A DNA stretch of 39,008 nt from Bacteroidales bacterium (GTDB lineage Bacteria; Bacteroidota; Bacteroidia; Bacteroidales; P3), in contig JAGCVI010000026.1 in the NCBI GenBank assembly GCA_017962445.1, forward strand, positions 1 to 39,008, given 5' to 3'. The translations under genes and the position numbers were made by a program. The notes below the pieces were generated by a model. The model saw only the letters and a program-made list of their open reading frames with translations. It searched no databases and was not told the origin of the DNA. Positions 1 through 7,689 of the stretch are shown one piece after another (the first letter of the stretch is position 1; the number at the start of each line of letters is the position of its first letter).

Positions 1-115
1 CGGCCCCAAGATGAGACTTCGTCACAGGGTGGTCGAAGACTACGACCTTGATAGGCCGCAGGTGTAAAGGCAGCGATGTCAAAGCCGAGCGGTACTAATT
101 ACCCGAAGACTTTCC
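1..115 (+). rRNA. 23S ribosomal RNA, 3' end (partial)
   Basis: The first ~115 bases match the conserved 3' end of bacterial 23S rRNA: the stretch around 20-60 (GGTGGTCGAAGACTACGACC, then TTGATAGG and the CGGTACTAATTACCCG-type end near 90-110) is the domain VI end of large-subunit rRNA. The gene runs off the left edge, so only the terminal helices are present. The exact 3' end is estimated, because the closing 5' strand of the last helix lies outside the window. It is followed after about 50 nt by 5S rRNA, as in a normal rrn operon. Confidence 0.93.
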
Positions 116-163
116 GTTATGGTTTTCCCTTATATGTCTTGAGCCAATGTGCCAAAACATTAT

Positions 164-274
<111 letters not shown>

Positions 275-284
275 CTTTTATAAG

Positions 285-312
285 GGAATCACGAAAGTGG
301 TTCCTTTTTTTT
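285..312 (+). terminator. Intrinsic terminator of the rrn operon
   Basis: GGAATCAC (285-292), a GAAA tetraloop and GTGGTTCC (297-304) form an 8-bp stem (one G·U pair) followed directly by eight T residues (305-312). It lies 10 nt after 5S rRNA. Confidence 0.9.
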
Positions 313-356
313 GTAATATATCCAGGCGATAAAAAACTGAGGAATATTTCTCATAA

Positions 357-389
357 CCCCACACTGACCATGGTGAGTGCAGTGTGGGG
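357..389. repeat. Perfect inverted repeat (10-bp stem) in the convergent intergenic region
   Basis: CCCCACACTG (357-366) pairs perfectly with CAGTGTGGGG (380-389) around a 13-nt loop. It lies between the rrn terminator and the end of the minus-strand OmpA-family gene. Neither side has a convincing T-run, so it may be a weak bidirectional terminator or an RNA 3'-end stabiliser of the OmpA-gene transcript. Its function is an inference. Confidence 0.6.
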
Positions 390-408
390 TATTCGTGTTT
401 AATCACTG

Positions 409-467
409 CGTGTCGGAGACACGCAAACATCATTGATAGCTGCTATTGTAACGTGTCTTCGACACGT
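409..467. repeat. Two short hairpins with the same CGTGTC/GACACG stem
   Basis: CGTGTC-GGA-GACACG (409-423) and ACGTGTC-TTC-GACACGT (451-467) are two hairpins with nearly the same stem, 27 nt apart. The halves could also cross-pair. They lie 13-70 nt beyond the stop codon of the OmpA-family gene on its 3' side, so they would be in its 3' untranslated region. Confidence 0.5.
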
Positions 468-479
468 CGTCAAGAAAAC

Positions 480-1877
480 TTACTTCTTAACAAACTCCAC
501 GCGGCGGTTCTTGGCGCGGCCTTCGTCGGTGCTGTTGTCGGCGATGGGGGAGTGCGAGCCCTTGCCCACGGCGGTGAGGCGTGAGGCCTCGATGCCCTGC
601 TTCACGAGCTCAGCCACGATGGACTCGGCGCGTTTCTGGCTCAGCGGGTCGTTCACCCTGTCGGAACCGGTGTTGTCGCAGTGGCCTTGAACCTCGAATT
701 TAATGTCCTTCTTTTCCTTCATCAACTTGGCTATACGGTTGATTTCCACCATCGATTCAGGCTTGAGGTCAGCCTTGCCGGTCTCGAATGTAATGGCGTA
801 GGTCACAATCTTGCCTTCGCTGGTCAGGCGGTCGTAGAGCGGCACGGCACCCTTGGCGACACGGATATTCTTGAGGTAGAAGTTAGGATTATCCTCGGCG
901 GATACGGAGCGGATGTTGAACTTCACAGGGCGTTTGGCGTTGGGGATATTGATCATGCGAACACCGTTCACATAGTATTTGAATGCACGTTTGTTGAACG
1001 AAGCCGACACATGGAGCCAGTTGTTGGGCTGAATGAGCGGCACCAGAGCTTCGCCTTTTGCTTCGGCTTGGCGGATATCCCCCGTGGGCGTTTGGTAGTT
1101 GCAGCCGACACCGGCGTGCACACTATTGTCTGCATCGTTGAAATCCGGGTTCAGTCCCGTGACAATCGCTTCGCCACCATCTTCGTCGAGCATCACCAGG
1201 TCAATCCAGTTGTTGCCGCTGTCGCCGTTCTTGTCCTTGGACCACACGTCGAACTCGACGGTGAAGTCTTCCGGCAGATAGTTGGCCTCTTTCATCAGCG
1301 GAGTAATGGAGGTGTGCCAGCCCGAAATCTTGATGACCTGCTCTCCGTTCAAGGTAATGATTTCGCATTCCTCGCCGCCGATAAAATCCCAGTGCGAGGG
1401 ATACTCTCCAATCTTCTCGTTCTCAACAGGATCGTCGAAGAATATTTCGTCGCCAGGAACAAAGTCGCTCTTTGCGTAGGCCATAGTGGTCTGCTTCTTG
1501 GCGGCTGTCTCAGAACCGGACTTCTTGGCACCGCAGTCCGAGCAGAACTTGCCGCTGTTTCCATCCTTGCCGCAATCCGGGCACTTCCAGCCGGCATCAT
1601 TTTCTGGTTTCTTGGCGCCGCAGTTCGAGCAGAACTTGCCGTTGTTGCCCTCTTTGCCGCAATCCGGACATGTCCAGCCTGCTGCAGCCTCTTCCTGGGC
1701 ATCCTGTTCTGTCACATCGTTCTCCTCTTGGTTATTCTGGTTGCCGTTGAGCACGTCGTTCACTTTTTTCTCAACTTTTTCCTTGGCCTTCTGTCCGAGG
1801 CGTTCGAGAACGTTTTGTGCGTTGGCAGCGCTGCCGGCAAGCATTAGGGCAGATACAAACAGTACAAGTCTTTTCAT
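480..1877 (-). CDS. OmpA-family peptidoglycan-binding protein with two tandem zinc ribbons
   Basis: A 465-aa exported protein. Residues 1-20 form a signal peptide ending SAANA-Q. A charged segment follows (22-65). Two near-identical zinc ribbons come next, each CPDCG...FCSxCG (Cys 70, 73, 83, 86 and Cys 99, 102, 112, 115). A central region (about 135-340) of beta-strand character resembles a LamG/concanavalin-like fold. The C-terminal ~110 residues are an OmpA domain, with a TFETGKADL start, the GHCDNTG segment, and QKRAES...NRRVEF residues that contact peptidoglycan in this family. It probably anchors to the cell wall in the periplasm. The ATG start is preceded by an A/T-rich leader with no Shine-Dalgarno. 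Zinc ribbons in an exported protein are unusual, and their role is unknown. Confident in the OmpA domain and ribbons; less so in the central fold. Confidence 0.9.
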   Translation of the reverse strand: MKRLVLFVSALMLAGSAANAQNVLERLGQKAKEKVEKKVNDVLNGNQNNQEENDVTEQDAQEEAAAGWTCPDCGKEGNNGKFCSNCGAKKPENDAGWKCPDCGKDGNSGKFCSDCGAKKSGSETAAKKQTTMAYAKSDFVPGDEIFFDDPVENEKIGEYPSHWDFIGGEECEIITLNGEQVIKISGWHTSITPLMKEANYLPEDFTVEFDVWSKDKNGDSGNNWIDLVMLDEDGGEAIVTGLNPDFNDADNSVHAGVGCNYQTPTGDIRQAEAKGEALVPLIQPNNWLHVSASFNKRAFKYYVNGVRMINIPNAKRPVKFNIRSVSAEDNPNFYLKNIRVAKGAVPLYDRLTSEGKIVTYAITFETGKADLKPESMVEINRIAKLMKEKKDIKFEVQGHCDNTGSDRVNDPLSQKRAESIVAELVKQGIEASRLTAVGKGSHSPIADNSTDEGRAKNRRVEFVKK

Positions 1878-1899
1878 AATTGTTTATTTTTTTTAGTTT

Positions 1900-2050
1900 T
1901 TATTCAGTTCGCAGAAACTGGCGGTTTTCGTCGAAAACGTCAACCCACCCGTCTTTGCACGTCAATTTGAAGAAATCTCCAATGTGATAACGTTGAATGT
2001 CAATCAGGTCTAATTAGAAAGCACAGCAAGAAGCCGAATAGCGCAACCCG
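1900..2050 (-). pseudogene. Possible decayed gene remnant between the M6 protease and OmpA-family genes
   Basis: On the minus strand, positions 2013-1900 encode 37 sense codons and a stop, with no start codon. The product has coding-like composition (includes HIGDFFKL, KDGWVDVFDENRQF). In another frame just upstream (about 2035-2005) there is a hydrophobic stretch (LFGFLLCFLI) that would join it after a frameshift. This could be a broken small membrane-anchored protein, or chance. The GTTTTC-GTC-GAAAAC hairpin at 1924-1938 lies inside it. Low confidence; a protein search with the two peptides would decide. Confidence 0.3.
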
Positions 2051-2054
2051 TTGG

Positions 2055-4832
2055 CTACTTCTTTATCACCTTGAAAATCTCGTTTCCGCAACGCAGCAAA
2101 TAAAGTCCGCTCCTTAATCCGCCGAGGTCGATTCTCCTGTCTCTGGTCACCAGCAGCACCCTGCCCATGGCATCATACAGCGTCACTTTCTCTCCTTCAG
2201 GAGCTACCACCGTCACCATTCCGTCGGTCGGGTTCGGGAACACCGCTATGCTTTCTCCTTCGGCGCTCCTAATTGATGTTTTGACTACATAGTTGGCATA
2301 CAGTCTGTTCATTCCGCTCATCTCGACCCATGTTGCCGTCGTTACACCGTTTGTGTCCGTTGTCATCAGTTGTGGGTCCACTGTCGTGCCGTTCAGCGTC
2401 AGGCTTCCCAGTTCGTATCCCGGTAGCGCCCTTAGCGTAACCTCAAACCCCTCACCCTCAGCTACTATGCTGTATCCGTATGGTGCTATGTCTCCGTTCT
2501 CGTCGCATTCCGCCAACACCAGCGCACCGCGTCTCAACTCCACGTCGTCGATGGCTGCAAAATTTATGCTGTCACCTGATATTGTGAATCTTATGCGGCT
2601 ATAATCACCTGCTTCCGGCAAGAACACATAAGCATCGTTCCATGTTGCCATGCCATAGTGCCAGTCAAAACCAATAACGCTGTCCCAGCTCTCGGTAGGT
2701 GTGCGTCTGAAGTCTACTCTCAGCCTGCTGTTTTCGTTAAGCATGTAACTGAATTTCAGTACTGCGCCATGCGTTGTGTCACTATATCTCAATGGCGCTG
2801 TGAATGCTTCCGTGCCGCCAATGCCTCTCAGCACTTGGCGTTCAGCCACGCTGTCCACCGTCCATTCGCCGTTCCAGCATAAAGGCATGTCACCAATCTC
2901 AGTGTTGTCGAAATTTTCTGTAGTCCAGTCTGTTCCCTCGCAGGTAAGTGTTGTTCCATCTGTCTCCACGCCAGCCGAATAATGCAACCCGTTCCAGCGC
3001 GAGAACAACTTGAAATAATACTTGCTGCCAGCCTGCAGGCTGTCCACTATCACTCTGGTTCCATTGCCGTTATATACTACAATGCCACCGCCTGTCAGCG
3101 TGTCGCCAACCGTGAGGTGTCCTTCTGGCACACCGAAAACAGCCTCTTCGCTGTTCATCACCACCAATGTCGAGTAGTTTCCATAAGGATTCCAGCGTAC
3201 CTCTATGTGGCTCATGCTCACGCCTTCTGCCGTTACCTCAGAGGGGTCTGGCTCTCCGTTGTTCAATATGAAATATAATTCCTTGGTGCTCTCTTTTTCG
3301 GATATATTCTTGATTTTAACGTTGTTCTCCACGCCCGACCAAGGTCTGATCCATGGCACGCTATTGTCCGTCAGCGAGTCCTTGAATCCGTTCAACGAAG
3401 GGTAGGGGGTCATATCGTTGTTCAACGACCCATAGCTTGCCGGCGTTCCATCAGGATAGGAATAGATGGTTGTATGTGCCAGGATATAAATCTGTTGCGG
3501 GTGTTTTCTGTTCGAAACACTTGCTCCGTGTGCGCTCGGATGTACATGATATACCAGCATTCCATGCCCTGGTATGCCGCTGTCCCAGCTCTCTTTCTGA
3601 CGGTTTTCAATCAGGAAGAAGTCGCCTGCAGTGCTGGTGTTCAGTCTGTAGAAATCACTGTTCGAGCGTGTTGCAGGCAACATTACATGTTTGCCGTCCA
3701 GGTTGTTCAGTGTGTCGCACGTCGCCCAGTTGTATATGTACAGTTTCGTGTATGGGTTATGGTTTGCAGGCACAATCCCGCCTCTGTTCCAGCTGCCGCT
3801 CGACATGATGTCCCATTGGCCAAGTCCTGGAAACTCGCCGCCGCTCTGGCCGTAGTCTGTGTCGTAGTAGTCCGGAGCTCCGAACACATGACCCAGTTCA
3901 TGGCATATAACACCTATGGCTGTCAGTATGTTACCGTCGGTGCCTTTGCACTCTGGCGAGCACGAATAAACGTCCACCACCGTGTTGTTGTATGTCGGAG
4001 GATTGAAAATGTTCCATTTGTGCGACCAGATGCAGTCTGCCGGAGCGCCTGCCTCTTCGCCGTATCCGGCAAAGATGATGTGCAGTCCGTCAATATATCC
4101 GTCGCCGTCGTTGTCATAATTTGAGAAATCAACATACTGCGCTGCCGAGTCTACTGCCTCGTGGGCGAAATCCTGATATCCGTTATCCGTGTTGCCATAA
4201 TGCGCTGTATTGTAAATGCCTGTAAATGGTCCCACAACGTCAACCTTCAGCGAAAACAGTCCGCCGCTTACCGCATAGTAATAGTCGTGCACGCTGCCGT
4301 GTGCACCGTTGGCTGTGTAGTTCACCTGGTTGAACAGATTCTTGAATGCTCTGGCTCCATGGCCGAACGGCTTGTCCTGGAATGCAAACAGGATAACCAG
4401 GAATCTCTTCTCTCCCAACACGTTGGTCATGGTTTTTGGTCCGCTTTTTGCATCCTCGACCTGATTCCATATTCTTAACAGCTCGTCTATTTGTTCTTGG
4501 CTGAACCTCAGTCCTTTGGGTGTCTTCTTAAGAAATGCTTGCACCTCAGCACTCCTCTCTTCCTGTTCCGTTGCCAGCAGTCCCGATGCCGTCATGCCTC
4601 CTTTTCCGTCGGGCATGGCGTATTCAAGTGCACCATTGTCGTTGTGTACCAGGCTGTAACCATCCATGCTCTCTGCCCAATGCACCTTTTCGTCGCCCTT
4701 AAGCCATATCCATACCTGCGTCCTTCCGTCAGGCTGTCTGAATTGGATTTTCTCTGGATATGCTGGTACCGCCTTTGACATTCCCCACGGCATCATGGCT
4801 ATGAGAATCAGTATAAAATGAAATCTCTTCAT
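2055..4832 (-). CDS. Secreted M6-type metalloprotease with T9SS type A sorting domain
   Basis: A 925-aa exported zinc protease. The ATG at 4832 starts a clear signal peptide (MKRFHFILILIAMM...); a TTG at 4853 is in frame but would spoil it. The catalytic motif HELGHVFGAPDYYD begins near residue 311: HExxH plus a downstream Asp, as in the immune-inhibitor-A (M6) family. After the catalytic domain (~125-480) come a fibronectin-III-like domain (~530-620), a cleaved-adhesin / jelly-roll type module (~635-770), and a C-terminal T9SS type A domain (FPNPTDG ... LYDAMGRV ... GLYLLRC). The protein is therefore likely exported across the outer membrane and attached to the surface or released. A -7 element (TAGTTTTG, 4851-4858, minus) lies just upstream. 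Function as an extracellular protease is secure; substrate unknown. Confidence 0.92.
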   Translation of the reverse strand: MKRFHFILILIAMMPWGMSKAVPAYPEKIQFRQPDGRTQVWIWLKGDEKVHWAESMDGYSLVHNDNGALEYAMPDGKGGMTASGLLATEQEERSAEVQAFLKKTPKGLRFSQEQIDELLRIWNQVEDAKSGPKTMTNVLGEKRFLVILFAFQDKPFGHGARAFKNLFNQVNYTANGAHGSVHDYYYAVSGGLFSLKVDVVGPFTGIYNTAHYGNTDNGYQDFAHEAVDSAAQYVDFSNYDNDGDGYIDGLHIIFAGYGEEAGAPADCIWSHKWNIFNPPTYNNTVVDVYSCSPECKGTDGNILTAIGVICHELGHVFGAPDYYDTDYGQSGGEFPGLGQWDIMSSGSWNRGGIVPANHNPYTKLYIYNWATCDTLNNLDGKHVMLPATRSNSDFYRLNTSTAGDFFLIENRQKESWDSGIPGHGMLVYHVHPSAHGASVSNRKHPQQIYILAHTTIYSYPDGTPASYGSLNNDMTPYPSLNGFKDSLTDNSVPWIRPWSGVENNVKIKNISEKESTKELYFILNNGEPDPSEVTAEGVSMSHIEVRWNPYGNYSTLVVMNSEEAVFGVPEGHLTVGDTLTGGGIVVYNGNGTRVIVDSLQAGSKYYFKLFSRWNGLHYSAGVETDGTTLTCEGTDWTTENFDNTEIGDMPLCWNGEWTVDSVAERQVLRGIGGTEAFTAPLRYSDTTHGAVLKFSYMLNENSRLRVDFRRTPTESWDSVIGFDWHYGMATWNDAYVFLPEAGDYSRIRFTISGDSINFAAIDDVELRRGALVLAECDENGDIAPYGYSIVAEGEGFEVTLRALPGYELGSLTLNGTTVDPQLMTTDTNGVTTATWVEMSGMNRLYANYVVKTSIRSAEGESIAVFPNPTDGMVTVVAPEGEKVTLYDAMGRVLLVTRDRRIDLGGLRSGLYLLRCGNEIFKVIKK

Positions 4833-4850
4833 ATATTTCAATTGTTGTTT

Positions 4851-4858
4851 CAAAACTA
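4851..4858 (-). promoter_or_regulatory. Bacteroidetes -7 promoter element, M6 protease gene
   Basis: The minus strand reads TAGTTTTG, an exact match to TAnnTTTG. It would place transcription start about 10-14 nt before the ATG at 4832. No clear -33 TTTG was found, so this is a moderate call. Confidence 0.4.
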
Positions 4859-4911
4859 TTAAAAACTACTTTCGGACTTTGGAAGCTGAATCTTCTTGTT
4901 ACGAGGAAACT

Positions 4912-5700
4912 CTACAGAAATGCTTTCTCTTCGTACTCCTCCACGCTGCATTTTCCCACATCCGCGCCGCCGTCTTCGCTCCAGGTGTATTTTATGTATG
5001 TGGAGTTTGCGCTTTTGTACAGGTCTTTCTCAAATTGTCTCAGCGAGTTGCTTATCGGAAGGTCTCGCAGCACGTAGTCGTTCACCTTCTCCACCAAAAA
5101 AGCCCTTTGGGCCGTTCCGTTGTCGAAATCATGTTTTTTTGCGAAGGCTGCGTCACTCTTCATCTTCACTGGGTCGCCTTTCATGTTCTTTGGTACTTCC
5201 TTTGTGGCTAGAACCCAAGTGTGCATCATGTCGTGACCGGTCTTTGTCGAGCGCAGCTGGTATTCAAGGCATGCCGTCCATGTCCCGTTGCCCTCTTTCC
5301 AGCTTTGCAGCGTCACCACAAGCACTGCGTCAACGCCGTAGTCATTGTTCAGCATCGTGATGTCGCCCGATGCCCATTCTTTTTTCGACAGGTTCACGCC
5401 GTCGGCCACGGCTCTTCCCGCCATGGGGCCTATCACGTAGTATCCCTTTTTCAGCAGCGGACTGTCCATCGTTGCACGCAAATATGCCGTCGCGGTGTTC
5501 ACCGCGTTGTTGTATTCTATGTCCGAAGGGTATTTTTCAACCTTGCGTTCGGCGTTGTCTATCACCGGTGCTATCAGTATCGTGGTCGGTTTCTCTTCGT
5601 AAATGTCGCTGTAATAATTGATTTTCTTCTCGCTCTTGCATCCGCATGCCAAGCCCGATGCCACCACCGCTGCAATCAGTATGTATCTTTTCATTTTCAT
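4912..5700 (-). CDS. DUF799 (GNA1162-type) lipoprotein
   Basis: A 262-aa lipoprotein. The N-terminus is a signal peptide with a Cys-containing end (SGLACGCKS) in which Cys near 19-21 would be lipidated. The body (TTILIAPVIDN..., GYYVIGPMAG, YGVDAVLVVTLQSW) matches the DUF799/GNA1162 family as I know it. In other Gram-negatives, DUF799 proteins are encoded with a DUF4810 lipoprotein and a CsgG/HfaB-like protein and are thought to form an envelope complex. Here the DUF4810 partner lies 15 nt upstream and the two are almost certainly co-transcribed. Either the ATG at 5700 or the one at 5694 could start translation. No catalytic function is known. Confidence 0.82.
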   Translation of the reverse strand: MKMKRYILIAAVVASGLACGCKSEKKINYYSDIYEEKPTTILIAPVIDNAERKVEKYPSDIEYNNAVNTATAYLRATMDSPLLKKGYYVIGPMAGRAVADGVNLSKKEWASGDITMLNNDYGVDAVLVVTLQSWKEGNGTWTACLEYQLRSTKTGHDMMHTWVLATKEVPKNMKGDPVKMKSDAAFAKKHDFDNGTAQRAFLVEKVNDYVLRDLPISNSLRQFEKDLYKSANSTYIKYTWSEDGGADVGKCSVEEYEEKAFL

Positions 5701-5715
5701 GGCTGTTCGTTTTTG

Positions 5716-6285
5716 TTATTCTCTAACGTCTTCGTCATCAACACTCTCATGGCTTTCGTCGTCGCTGCCCTCGCCTTCGGATGGCAACTCTTCTTCTGTC
5801 ACCGTCGCGTCTTCGGTCTCCTCTTCGGGCAGACCGTCGTCAATCACACCCGATGCTCTTTCCTCTGCGGCAGCGCGTTTTGCCGGCGGCAGCGCGTTGA
5901 GTTCCTCACTCTCTTCGTCGTATTTCAGGTTTATCTCGTTGTTGTTCTGGTATTCCGGTATCAGGTCTCTCTTCAGCTGCATAACCACGCCTCTCGACAC
6001 TGGAAAAGCCTCCATCTCCTTGTTAAACCAGCTGTTGGCCTCTGCTCTGCGGTCCTGCTTCACCAGCCCAACGGCATAGTCGCTGTAAATGCCAGGCACT
6101 TTCACTCCCTCTTTACGGTTCTTGTTTATTGTGCTTCCGTATGCCTTGGTCAGGTTCTCCGTGGCCGTTGCGTCCTGCCCCTTCTCGTAGGCCAGGCGTA
6201 CCTCGGGGTCTATCATGCCCGCATTGCTGCTGCATCCTGTGCAAATCACAATCGCCACAGCTGCTGCTATAAACAATTTCTTCAT
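5716..6285 (-). CDS. DUF4810-type lipoprotein with acidic tail
   Basis: A 189-aa lipoprotein. I chose the ATG at 6285 because it starts a compact signal peptide with a lipobox-like end (ICTGC, Cys18); the upstream frame extension is rich in unlikely residues and overlaps the promoter region. Residues ~25-130 (RLAYEKGQDAT..., NSWFNKEMEAFPVS) resemble the DUF4810 family: short alpha-helical, TPR-like lipoproteins that accompany DUF799 and CsgG-like proteins. The last ~45 residues are strongly acidic and low complexity (EEETEDATVTEEE..., DDEDVRE). It is the first gene of the pair with the DUF799 gene. The expected CsgG/HfaB-like gene is not next to it: the upstream DNA is non-coding and then rnpB. 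Confidence 0.75.
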   Translation of the reverse strand: MKKLFIAAAVAIVICTGCSSNAGMIDPEVRLAYEKGQDATATENLTKAYGSTINKNRKEGVKVPGIYSDYAVGLVKQDRRAEANSWFNKEMEAFPVSRGVVMQLKRDLIPEYQNNNEINLKYDEESEELNALPPAKRAAAEERASGVIDDGLPEEETEDATVTEEELPSEGEGSDDESHESVDDEDVRE

Positions 6286-6376
6286 ATCTTGTTTTATTAT
6301 AATCTTTTGTTTTTTAGTTTTATAACTTATGGTGTTTCGTGCCGGGCCAAAGCCTCGCGCGCACGAAAACAAATTG

Positions 6377-6384
6377 CAAAAATA
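6377..6384 (-). promoter_or_regulatory. Bacteroidetes -7 promoter element, DUF4810-DUF799 operon
   Basis: The minus strand reads TATTTTTG, matching TAnnTTTG, about 90 nt before the ATG at 6285. No good -33 element is seen at the expected distance. The rest of the 6286-6513 gap is A/T-rich and shows no other feature. Confidence 0.4.
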
Positions 6385-6513
6385 CAAAAAAAAATATAAT
6401 TATTGCCTATTCATCCCAAAAATCTGTTTCTTTTTGCATTGTCACTCCTTGTTGAAACACATGTCGTTCACTATTTTTTTTGGACTTTTTCTCTCCGTCT
6501 CGACAAAAAAACG

Positions 6514-6521
6514 TAACTTTG
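6514..6521 (+). promoter_or_regulatory. Promoter -7 element of rnpB
   Basis: TAACTTTG is an exact TAnnTTTG match, placing transcription start at about 6527-6531, right at the 5' strand of the P1 helix of RNase P RNA. The -33 region is T-rich but has no clear TTTG. Confidence 0.65.
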
Positions 6522-6527
6522 CATCCT

Positions 6528-6947
6528 GAAAACGGCAACCGTTCTATCGCCGGCAGTGTGGAAACCGTCAGTGACATCTCCGTCTCTTTTTGGCCGTTCC
6601 CATTCTGCGGGAGGAAAGTCCGGGCAGCACAGAGTCACCATACTTCCTAACGGGAAGGGACGCAACCCCAAAGGACTGCGCCACAGATAGCGCCACAGAA
6701 AACATACCGCCGCTTTGCGGTAAGGGTGAAAACGCGAGGTAAGAGCTCACGACAGGTCCCGGCAACGGGCCTGATGGCAAGCCTTATGGGCTGAAAAACC
6801 AAGTATATCGGCATTCAAGGGTTGACTCGCCCGCTGCCGAGGGGTGGGTTGATTGAGGCAGTCGGCGACGGCTGTCCTAGATTAATGATAGAACCGGCCG
6901 CTCTGCGGCCGGAACAGAACCCGGCTTACAGGTTGCCGTTTTTTTTT
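6528..6947 (+). ncRNA. rnpB: RNase P RNA (rnpB), type A, with terminator
   Basis: This is the catalytic RNA that trims tRNA 5' ends. The universally conserved GAGGAAAGTCCGGGC lies at about 6610-6624, and the matching 3' conserved segment (ACAGAACCCGGCTTAC) at about 6914-6929. Helix P1 is formed by AACGGCAACC (6531-6540) and GGTTGCCGTT (6931-6940), a perfect 10-bp pairing. P1 is followed at once by T residues (to 6947), so the end helix of the RNA also serves as its terminator. The length (~415 nt) is normal for type A. Open frames on either strand across this region are spurious. Confidence 0.95.
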
Positions 6948-6959
6948 AATTCTTGTGTT

Positions 6960-7682
6960 ATGAAAATAGAACTCACCCTTTCGCCGCCACTCTACTCTCA
7001 TCGTCAGCTCGTCAGTCCCCAAGTCGCTGTCGCTGTCGACGTACTGCGTGCCACTTCGGCTATTCTCGCCGCCTTTTCTGCTGGCGTTTCCGAAGTTGTT
7101 CCGCTCGCCGACCTCAGTCGTGCCGAGGAATACCATTCTAAAGGCTATCTCCTTGCTGCTGAGCGCGAGGGTGTAAAACTCTGCGGGGCTACCTGCGGCA
7201 ATTCTCCGGTCTCATACCTCTCCATGGACCTTCATGGCCGTCGTCTCGCGTGGTCGTCCACCAACGGCACCGTCGCCATAACCACTGCCGAACCTCATGC
7301 CTCGCGGCTCTATGTCGGCGCCTTCGCTAACCTTTCTTCGCTGGCCGCCCGCATCACTGCCGATTTCCCCGACAGCCTGCTGATACTTTGCTCGGGCTGG
7401 AAGGGCGACCCCTCCATCGAGGACACTCTCTTCGCCGGCGCTCTAGTCTCTGCTCTTCAGCGGTCGCTGCCCGATGTCACCCTCCTCAACGATGCTGCCT
7501 CCGCTTCGGTCGACCTGTACAATCTCGCTTCCCACGACCTCTATTCCTATTGTCTTAAGGCCACCCATGTCCAGCGGCTGCTGCGACTCGGCTGCGAGGA
7601 CGATATCCGTTGGGCTCTCCGTACCGATACTGTTCCTCTCGTGCCTTTTTTCAACCCCCAGTCCGACTCTCTGATTCTCTGA
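6960..7682 (+). CDS. comB: ComB-family 2-phosphosulfolactate phosphatase
   Basis: A 240-aa cytosolic protein. The frame is open further upstream but that part overlaps RNase P RNA; the ATG at 6960 gives MKIELTLSP, a normal ComB start. Family features seen: AVDVLRATSAI (~26), the LCGATCGNSP region, and SSTNGTVAI (~98), the phosphatase signature, plus LLILCSGWKGDPSIEDTLFAGAL (split by family-conserved residues) near 145-165. ComB removes phosphate from 2-phosphosulfolactate in coenzyme M synthesis in archaea. Many Bacteroidota carry a homologue without making coenzyme M, so the substrate here is uncertain. It starts only 13 nt after the rnpB terminator, so it may depend on read-through or on a promoter inside rnpB. 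The PAP2 gene follows after 7 nt. Confidence 0.85.
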   Translation: MKIELTLSPPLYSHRQLVSPQVAVAVDVLRATSAILAAFSAGVSEVVPLADLSRAEEYHSKGYLLAAEREGVKLCGATCGNSPVSYLSMDLHGRRLAWSSTNGTVAITTAEPHASRLYVGAFANLSSLAARITADFPDSLLILCSGWKGDPSIEDTLFAGALVSALQRSLPDVTLLNDAASASVDLYNLASHDLYSYCLKATHVQRLLRLGCEDDIRWALRTDTVPLVPFFNPQSDSLIL

Positions 7683-7689
7683 TATTTTT

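Noticed and set aside
681-1847. Long open frame (388 codons) antisense to the OmpA-family gene
   Set aside because: It has no recognisable domain and mirrors the codon pattern of the opposite, clearly real, gene.
5221-6399. Plus-strand open frame of 392 codons across the DUF799 and DUF4810 genes
   Set aside because: Antisense to two lipoprotein genes with good signal peptides; the product is rich in Cys, His, Val and Phe with no domain.
6471-6780. Minus-strand open frames over the rnpB region
   Set aside because: The region is conserved RNase P RNA on the plus strand.
6822-6959. Extended N-terminus of ComB
   Set aside because: The extra residues are encoded inside RNase P RNA; the ATG at 6960 gives a normal ComB start.
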